A stretch of 64,000 nt of DNA, taken from positions 25,694 through 89,693 of the forward strand of contig JAJRQK010000013.1 in assembly GCA_024280295.1 (NCBI GenBank), given 5' to 3'. Each line of letters starts with the position of its first letter. Position 1 is the stretch's first letter. A model generated the notes under the pieces. The model did no database searches. It was not told the DNA's origin and worked only from the letters and a program-made list of their open reading frames with translations. Below, one piece after another: positions 59,511-64,000 of this stretch. Made by a program: the position numbers and the translations under genes. This DNA is from Bacteroidota bacterium (lineage in GTDB: Bacteria; Bacteroidota; Bacteroidia; Flavobacteriales_D; Crocinitomicaceae).

Positions 59511-61955
59511 ATGGCAAAAAAAACCGTCGCAGAAACAGCACTTGATGCAAGTTTCGAATCTTTCAAGAATCAAGTTTTAGAAGACTATAACTTAGCAAGA
59601 ATCTCAAGGGAGACATCTCTATTGGGGCGGCGTGAAGTTTTGTCAGGAAAAGCGAAATTTGGAATTTTTGGCGACGGAAAAGAGCTTGCTCAAATTGCCC
59701 TAGCAAAACAATTCCGTGATGGAGATTTTAGATCTGGCTATTACCGAGACCAAACAATTATGATGTCTATTGGACAGCTGAATGTTCAGCAATTTTTCGC
59801 GGGCCTCTATGCTCATACTGATGTAAATGCCGAGCCACAATCAGCTGGCCGACAAATGGGTGGACATTATGCAACCCGTAATCTTGATAATAATGGCGAT
59901 TGGAAGAATCTAATGGAACAGAAAAATAGTTCTGCTGACATTTCTCCAACAGCTGGACAAATGCCTCGACTATTGGGACTGGCTCAAGCTTCTAAAGTTT
60001 ACCGTGAACACACTGACCTTAAAAATATCGAAGAATTCAAAAAATTCACTAACGGAGGAAATGAAGTTGCATTCGGAACAATTGGCGATGCATCAACCTC
60101 TGAAGGTCCATTTTGGGAGACAATAAATGCAGCCGGTGTTTTACAAGTTCCATTGGTCATGTCTATTTGGGATGATGGTTATGGGATTTCAGTTGCACGC
60201 GATATACAAACAACTAAAGGAAGCATCTCGGACGCACTTGCAGGAATGCAAAAATCAAAGGACTCAAATGGTTATGAAATTTTTGTAACTAAAGGGTGGG
60301 ATTATGCTCACTTGTGTGAAACGTACGAGAAAGCAGTGAAAATTGCTAGAGAAAAACACATTCCTGTACTAATTCATGTAAAAGAAGTAAATCAACCTCA
60401 AGGACACTCGACAAGTGGATCACATGAAAGATACAAAGATGAAGAGCGACTTAAATGGGAAGTTGAATTTGACTGTATTACTAAATTTAAGGAATGGATC
60501 CTTTCTTTCAAAGCAAAAGGAAAGGTTATTGCCACCGAAGAAGAATTGAGTGAAATTGAGGAGAGTGCGAAAAAGATTGTACGTGAAGAAAAGACGGCAG
60601 CTTGGAAAGCATACTCAGATGACATTAAAACTGATCTCTCCGCAGCAATTACATTAATAAATGCCGTCAGTGATCAAAGCGAAAACGGTGTATTCATCAA
60701 GAAAATTGGCGAGAATTTAGAGCGTGAAATGAGTCCGATTCGCAAAGATATCTTAGGAGCAACACGACAAGTACTCCGAATGATTCGCAATGAGGATAAT
60801 CCTGCAAAAGCGGGTTTATCTCAATGGATTCAAGATCAAATAAGCAGTAACTACGACCGCTATAGTTCGTACTTGTATTCTCAATCTGAAAGTTCTGCAA
60901 TGAAGGTTACACCAGTTGCGCCTACATACGATAGTGATGTAAAAATGGATGATGGTCGAATCATCCTTCGTGATAATTACGATAAATTACTTGAAAACTA
61001 TCCTCAAGCACTCGTATTTGGAGAAGATGCAGGGAAAATTGGCGGTGTAAATCAATCCTTGGAAGGGATGCAGGATAAGTACGGTCAATTGCGCGTTTCA
61101 GATACTGGAATCCGTGAATGTACCATTATCGGTCAAGGTATTGGAATGGCAATGCGTGGATTACGTCCTATCGCTGAAATTCAATATTTGGATTACCTAT
61201 TATATGCAATTCAGGTACTGTCTGATGACCTATCCACTGTTCAATACAGAACGAAAGGTGGGCAGAAAGCACCATTGATTGTTAGTACTCGTGGGCATCG
61301 TCTCGAAGGAATCTGGCACAGTGGTTCTCCTATGGGAATGATTGTCAATGCACTGAGAGGAATGTATGTTTGCGTACCCCGAAACATGACTAAAGCTGCT
61401 GGGTTTTACAATACTCTAATGGCTGGAGACGATCCTGCATTGGTAATAGAGCCGCTGAATGGCTATCGGACTAAAGAACGTGTCCCTACTAATATTGGTG
61501 AATTTAGAGAGCCGTTAGGTGTTCCTGAAGTCGTTGTTGAGGGGTCGGATTTAACAATTGTTTCCTACGGGTCAACATTCAATTTATGCGAAGCAGCAAT
61601 GCAACAGCTCAATGAACTTGAAATTTCAGTCGAATTAATCGATGTACAGACCTTACTTCCGTTTGACATTAACCACACAATTAAAGATTCGTTGGCGAAA
61701 ACAAATCGCCTATTGATTGTGGATGAGGACGTCGAAAGTGGAGCAACTGGCTATATCTTGGATAAGGTCTTAGTCGAACAAAATGGCTATAATTTTTTAG
61801 ATTCTGCACCTATGACATTAAGTGCCAAGGATCATCGACCTGCGTATGGATCAGATGGAGACTACTTCTCAAAGCCGAGCATCGATGACATCGTTGAGAA
61901 AGTATATTCGATAATGAGTGAGGCAGCCCCAAGCAATTACCCTACAATTTATTAG
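59511..61955 (+). CDS. Fused E1 alpha-beta of branched-chain 2-oxoacid dehydrogenase
   Basis: 814 aa, one polypeptide carrying the alpha and beta subunits that are separate in most bacteria. The alpha part (about 1-400) holds the thiamine diphosphate motif GDASTSEGPFWETINAAGVL followed by MSIWDDGYGIS; the Gly-Asp is kept while the usual Asn-Asn reads Asp-Asp, as seen in related Flavobacteriia. The beta part (about 470-814) starts DNYDKLLENYPQALVFGEDAG and has SDTGIRECTIIGQGIGMAMRG. Decarboxylates 2-oxoisovalerate-type acids for branched-chain fatty acid synthesis. No E2 or E3 gene lies in the window. Confidence 0.94.
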   Translation: MAKKTVAETALDASFESFKNQVLEDYNLARISRETSLLGRREVLSGKAKFGIFGDGKELAQIALAKQFRDGDFRSGYYRDQTIMMSIGQLNVQQFFAGLYAHTDVNAEPQSAGRQMGGHYATRNLDNNGDWKNLMEQKNSSADISPTAGQMPRLLGLAQASKVYREHTDLKNIEEFKKFTNGGNEVAFGTIGDASTSEGPFWETINAAGVLQVPLVMSIWDDGYGISVARDIQTTKGSISDALAGMQKSKDSNGYEIFVTKGWDYAHLCETYEKAVKIAREKHIPVLIHVKEVNQPQGHSTSGSHERYKDEERLKWEVEFDCITKFKEWILSFKAKGKVIATEEELSEIEESAKKIVREEKTAAWKAYSDDIKTDLSAAITLINAVSDQSENGVFIKKIGENLEREMSPIRKDILGATRQVLRMIRNEDNPAKAGLSQWIQDQISSNYDRYSSYLYSQSESSAMKVTPVAPTYDSDVKMDDGRIILRDNYDKLLENYPQALVFGEDAGKIGGVNQSLEGMQDKYGQLRVSDTGIRECTIIGQGIGMAMRGLRPIAEIQYLDYLLYAIQVLSDDLSTVQYRTKGGQKAPLIVSTRGHRLEGIWHSGSPMGMIVNALRGMYVCVPRNMTKAAGFYNTLMAGDDPALVIEPLNGYRTKERVPTNIGEFREPLGVPEVVVEGSDLTIVSYGSTFNLCEAAMQQLNELEISVELIDVQTLLPFDINHTIKDSLAKTNRLLIVDEDVESGATGYILDKVLVEQNGYNFLDSAPMTLSAKDHRPAYGSDGDYFSKPSIDDIVEKVYSIMSEAAPSNYPTIY

Positions 61956-62140
61956 AAATCAGAAAACTCATAATATTAGGTTGTTGTTGAGTTAGAACTA
62001 AATAGCTCACTCGCCAAAATATTTTTTGATTCTCACTCGAAAAATTATGTCGAATTAAATAAAATGCTTAGTTTTGCACTCGCTTATCGAAAGAAACGAC
62101 TTTCGAATATTAAGTTGAAATACGAAGAAAAAATTACGCT

Positions 62141-62215
62141 CGGGGTGTAGCGTAGCCCGGTCATCGCGCCTGCTTTGGGAGCAGGAGGTCGCAGGTTCGA
62201 ATCCTGCCACCCCGA
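62141..62215 (+). tRNA. tRNA-Pro (anticodon TGG)
   Basis: Acceptor CGGGGTG/CACCCCG, anticodon arm CCTGCTTTGGGAGCAGG with TGG, T-arm GCAGGTTCGAATCCTGC and discriminator A. CCA is not encoded. The minus-strand frame through this gene (62055-62237) is an artefact. Confidence 0.97.
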
Positions 62216-62221
62216 CATTTA

Positions 62222-62248
62222 GGGGATGAATATTCATCCCCTTTTTTT
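62222..62248 (+). terminator. Terminator of tRNA-Pro
   Basis: GGGGATGAAT directly followed by its reverse complement ATTCATCCCC, then T7. Confidence 0.85.
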
Positions 62249-62272
62249 ATCTTTTTTTTTTGTGTTTCGTGA

Positions 62273-62349
62273 GGGCTCGTAGCTCAGCTGGATAGAGCAC
62301 CTCCCTTCTAAGGAGGCGGTCATAGGTTCGAATCCTATCGGGCTCACCA
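62273..62349 (+). tRNA. tRNA-Arg (anticodon TCT)
   Basis: Acceptor GGGCTCG/CGGGCTC with two G-U pairs, D-arm GCTCAGCTGGATAGAGC, anticodon arm CTCCCTTCTAAGGAG giving TCT, T-arm ATAGGTTCGAATCCTAT. CCA is present at 62347-62349. Confidence 0.96.
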
Positions 62350-62352
62350 AAG

Positions 62353-62390
62353 CGGACAATTGATCAATTTTGATCGATTGTCCGTTTTTT
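62353..62390 (+). terminator. Terminator of tRNA-Arg
   Basis: A long hairpin, CGGACAAT plus GATCAA on the left pairing with TTGATC and ATTGTCCG, then T6. Confidence 0.85.
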
Positions 62391-62605
62391 GTTTTCTTTA
62401 AAACTTTTGCCAATTCAGCGATTGGCGCGAATAGAGAATCAACTCTATTGGTTCGAACTCCCTTGTTTTGATGCTCAATAGTGATTCCCACTTTAGCTTT
62501 CTCTAATTTGTACAGGTATTGTCTATCGTTGTTAATTAATGCCGATAGTTGAATTTGTGTTAATCCCTTCTCCATAGGAATTTCTCGAATGCGCTGTCCC
62601 ACCAT
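62391..62605 (-). pseudogene. XRE-family regulator remnant (HipB-like)
   Basis: From a possible ATG at 62605 the frame reads VGQRIREIPMEKGLTQIQLS then ALINNDRQYLYKLEKAKVGI, a helix-turn-helix of the XRE/HipB type. After GITI the similarity is lost (EHQNKGVRTNRVDS) and the frame runs without its own stop through the tRNA-Arg terminator and the tRNA itself. It is therefore a broken gene, opposite in direction to the tRNA. It abuts the 3' side of tRNA-Arg, a common site for integrated elements. Confidence 0.6.
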
Positions 62606-62674
62606 TTTAGGTATGGATTCTTTAATGCTTCTTATTTCCAAATCAGGCAGCTGAGGCATGGAACAAATGCCCAT

Positions 62675-62973
62675 CCAATTGAAGAAATTGATCTAGCCTT
62701 AGATTACTACTTTATTTTTTTACTATATTTAGCTTGTAGAAGCTAGCCACCTTAGCATTGAAAAGGATACGTTCTTTATATTGGATCTTGCATTTCTTTA
62801 ATATTAAATGTATTATTGTTTTACCTAAACACTATTGAATTATGCTTGTTAAGTCACATGTCGAAACTTTAGACCATTTTCTCCCATGTATTACTTCATT
62901 TAATACTCATATCAACATGTCGAAGCAATTATTGATGTAGAATAGTTAATATTATTTACAAAAAAGAATTACA
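62675..62973. other. Non-coding 299-nt spacer
   Basis: No gene, tRNA or hairpin seen. The word ACATGTCGAA occurs twice (near 62857 and 62914), which may be a weak repeat. Confidence 0.4.
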
Positions 62974-63846
62974 ATGGAGTTAGGATTTTCTCACTTTTTG
63001 TTATTGATCATTGCAAACATTTCATTCATTGCGTCTTCACAGGTACTTGACACAAATACGATTTGGTCTGAAGCCAACAGAAAGCTTTATCACATAAAAG
63101 GAGATACAGTTATTATTAACTCAAAAAAGTATAACTACATCCATAGTTATTCGGACACAAACTTTCATTACAGCGCATCACAAGAAGCTTTTCTCTTAAG
63201 AGAAGAAGGCGAAAAAATTTTTTGGAGAAACTCGATTGAAAATAAAGACTATTTGCTTTATGATTTTGGCCTCTCTGTGGGTGATAGTCTATTTGTAACA
63301 CCAATATCAATCTATACACAAGATTCAGTCCTTATTATTTGCGAAAGTGTAGATACTATAAATGTTATGGGAGTTAATCGAAGAAGATTGTCCATTAGAA
63401 CAGCGAACCCATCTGCTTATTACAATACAGATATTGAGTATTGGCTTTGGGGTATTGGTAGTACGTTGGGCTTGCTTAATTCTGGGCATCTTAGTTTTGC
63501 TTTTGTTGATCAAATTGACCCTGATCTATTTTGTTGTCACAAAGAATTTGATCAAGTGTTTCAGGGTGCGAATAATATTTTATGTCATATCAGTTATAGC
63601 TCATTAGAAAAGCTGCCTCTAAATGCCCTGCAAATTTTTCAGAACCCATCTGCCAATATGATTACTATCTCTTCTCAGCAAGAAATAGTTAATGTATTGA
63701 TATACGACCTAACTGGACGACTTGTAGATGAAAGTAATAGTAATAATCCAACAATAATTTATTTATCAAGTTTAAAATCTGGATTTTACAGTCTCAGAAT
63801 ACAATTAATCAATGGAATAACCTTTAGAACATTTTACCACTATTAA
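62974..63846 (+). CDS. T9SS type A sorting-domain protein
   Basis: 290 aa with a signal peptide (about residues 1-22, SSQ). The main domain (about 25-210) is beta-rich (YNYIHSYSDTNFHYSASQEA) with IEYWLWGIGSTLGLLNSGH, a pattern seen in other Bacteroidota surface proteins. The last 75 residues form the T9SS type A domain: LQIFQNPSANMITI, IYDLTGRLVDES and LKSGFYSLRIQLINGITF. Exported to the surface; role unknown. Confidence 0.88.
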   Translation: MELGFSHFLLLIIANISFIASSQVLDTNTIWSEANRKLYHIKGDTVIINSKKYNYIHSYSDTNFHYSASQEAFLLREEGEKIFWRNSIENKDYLLYDFGLSVGDSLFVTPISIYTQDSVLIICESVDTINVMGVNRRRLSIRTANPSAYYNTDIEYWLWGIGSTLGLLNSGHLSFAFVDQIDPDLFCCHKEFDQVFQGANNILCHISYSSLEKLPLNALQIFQNPSANMITISSQQEIVNVLIYDLTGRLVDESNSNNPTIIYLSSLKSGFYSLRIQLINGITFRTFYHY

Positions 63847-63933
63847 TTTTAAAAAGTTATCTGATTCCCCCATATTTTACCAGAACGTAAATTGAATACG
63901 ATGTTCAACTCTACTTTTGAATAAAAAAAGAAG

Positions 63934-64000
63934 ATGAACATACTAGAATTTATGGAAGAATTTCCAACAGAACAGGTTTGCAAGGATCATTTCCGAGAGC
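63934..64000 (+). CDS. IS1595-type transposase, 5' end only
   Basis: The frame from the ATG reads NILEFMEEFPTEQVCKDHFR and is cut by the window edge after 22 codons. The FPTEQVCKDHF motif with its Cys and His is typical of the N-terminus just before the zinc ribbon of IS1595/IS1016-type transposases. No left terminal repeat could be recognised in the 87 nt upstream. Confidence 0.55.
   Translation, partial: MNILEFMEEFPTEQVCKDHFRE

Noticed and set aside
62055..62237. 60-codon minus-strand frame with GFEPATSCSQSRRDDRA
   Set aside because: It is the antisense reading of tRNA-Pro, a well-known annotation artefact; the tRNA is clear on the plus strand.
62234..62390. C-terminal half of the 146-codon minus frame (GFEPMTASLEGRC)
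   Set aside because: It reads antisense through the tRNA-Arg and its terminator; only the XRE-like N-terminal part is kept, as a remnant.
62440..62470. Possible tRNA-Arg attachment duplicate (GGTTCGAA)
   Set aside because: Only eight bases match the T-arm, which is expected by chance and from general tRNA-like text; the flanks do not align.
63847..63933. Left terminal inverted repeat of the IS1595-type element
   Set aside because: No matching right end is in the window, and nothing in these 87 nt is recognisable as a terminal repeat.
1..64000. CRISPR array, prophage, toxin-antitoxin or restriction system
   Set aside because: No regularly spaced repeats, phage structural genes, antitoxin pair or methylase/nuclease pair was seen; the YwqK-type protein has a signal peptide and no toxin partner.

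Overview
The window is a low-GC chromosomal segment from a member of the Bacteroidota, most likely the order Flavobacteriales (a Crocinitomicaceae- or Cryomorphaceae-like relative is my best guess, not proven). The marks are two proteins with type IX secretion (T9SS) C-terminal sorting regions, a type III glutamine synthetase, a fused E1 alpha/beta branched-chain 2-oxoacid dehydrogenase, GWxTD, DUF4494 and WG-repeat proteins, type B ribosomal protein L31, many SPI/SPII signal peptides, weak Shine-Dalgarno sites and several TAnnTTTG-type -7 promoter boxes. Most of it is ordinary housekeeping DNA.

Layout. 1-5.1 kb: LapA-like fragment, efp, a bestrophin channel, a hairpin-rich spacer, tRNA-Ser(TGA), a GWxTD protein and a GT2 glycosyltransferase. 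5.6-12.2 kb (minus strand): type III glutamine synthetase, M16 protease, pdxH, DUF4494 and two unknown secreted proteins. 12.5-16.8 kb: tandem M16 pair, one with an intact zinc site and one without, then an OmpA-like protein. 16.9-21.3 kb (minus): envelope-glycan operon of a FemAB/GNAT-like protein, a membrane nucleotide-sugar 4,6-dehydratase, a hotdog thioesterase and a YwqK/MORN protein. 21.3-26.9 kb: CYTH phosphatase with a small secreted partner, threonine aldolase operon, a broken TauE/SafE gene, an FtsB/DivIC-like division protein and SpoIID/LytB. 26.9-29.1 kb: surE, a small membrane protein and lpxB. 29.2-36.2 kb: DinB-like protein, NlpC/P60, epimerase, glyA, a REC-adenylate cyclase and acs.

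36.2-43.3 kb (minus): MFS exporter, secreted phosphodiesterase with menB, a TonB-like protein overlapping a large WG-repeat protein, and rpmE. 43.5-46.5 kb: beta-helix lipoprotein, then aroQ and xerD starting back to back. 46.5-49.4 kb is the most accessory-looking part: a decayed IS110-family transposase, a propeller lipoprotein, a small lipoprotein and scraps of non-coding DNA. 49.4-62 kb: DUF1853, FMN reductase with a giant AsmA protein, SRPBCC, a glycine-rich T9SS cargo, another WG protein, a secreted protein with a Tudor/Agenet-like segment, and the fused E1. 62.1-64 kb: tRNA-Pro, tRNA-Arg, an XRE remnant, a T9SS cargo and the start of an IS1595-type transposase.

I found no CRISPR array, prophage, toxin-antitoxin module or recognisable defence island. 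The best leads for something undescribed are a roughly 95-bp intergenic repeat present three times (near 5.4, 45.0 and 59.3 kb), the four-hairpin spacer at 2.07-2.21 kb, and several conserved-looking but unassigned envelope gene pairs.
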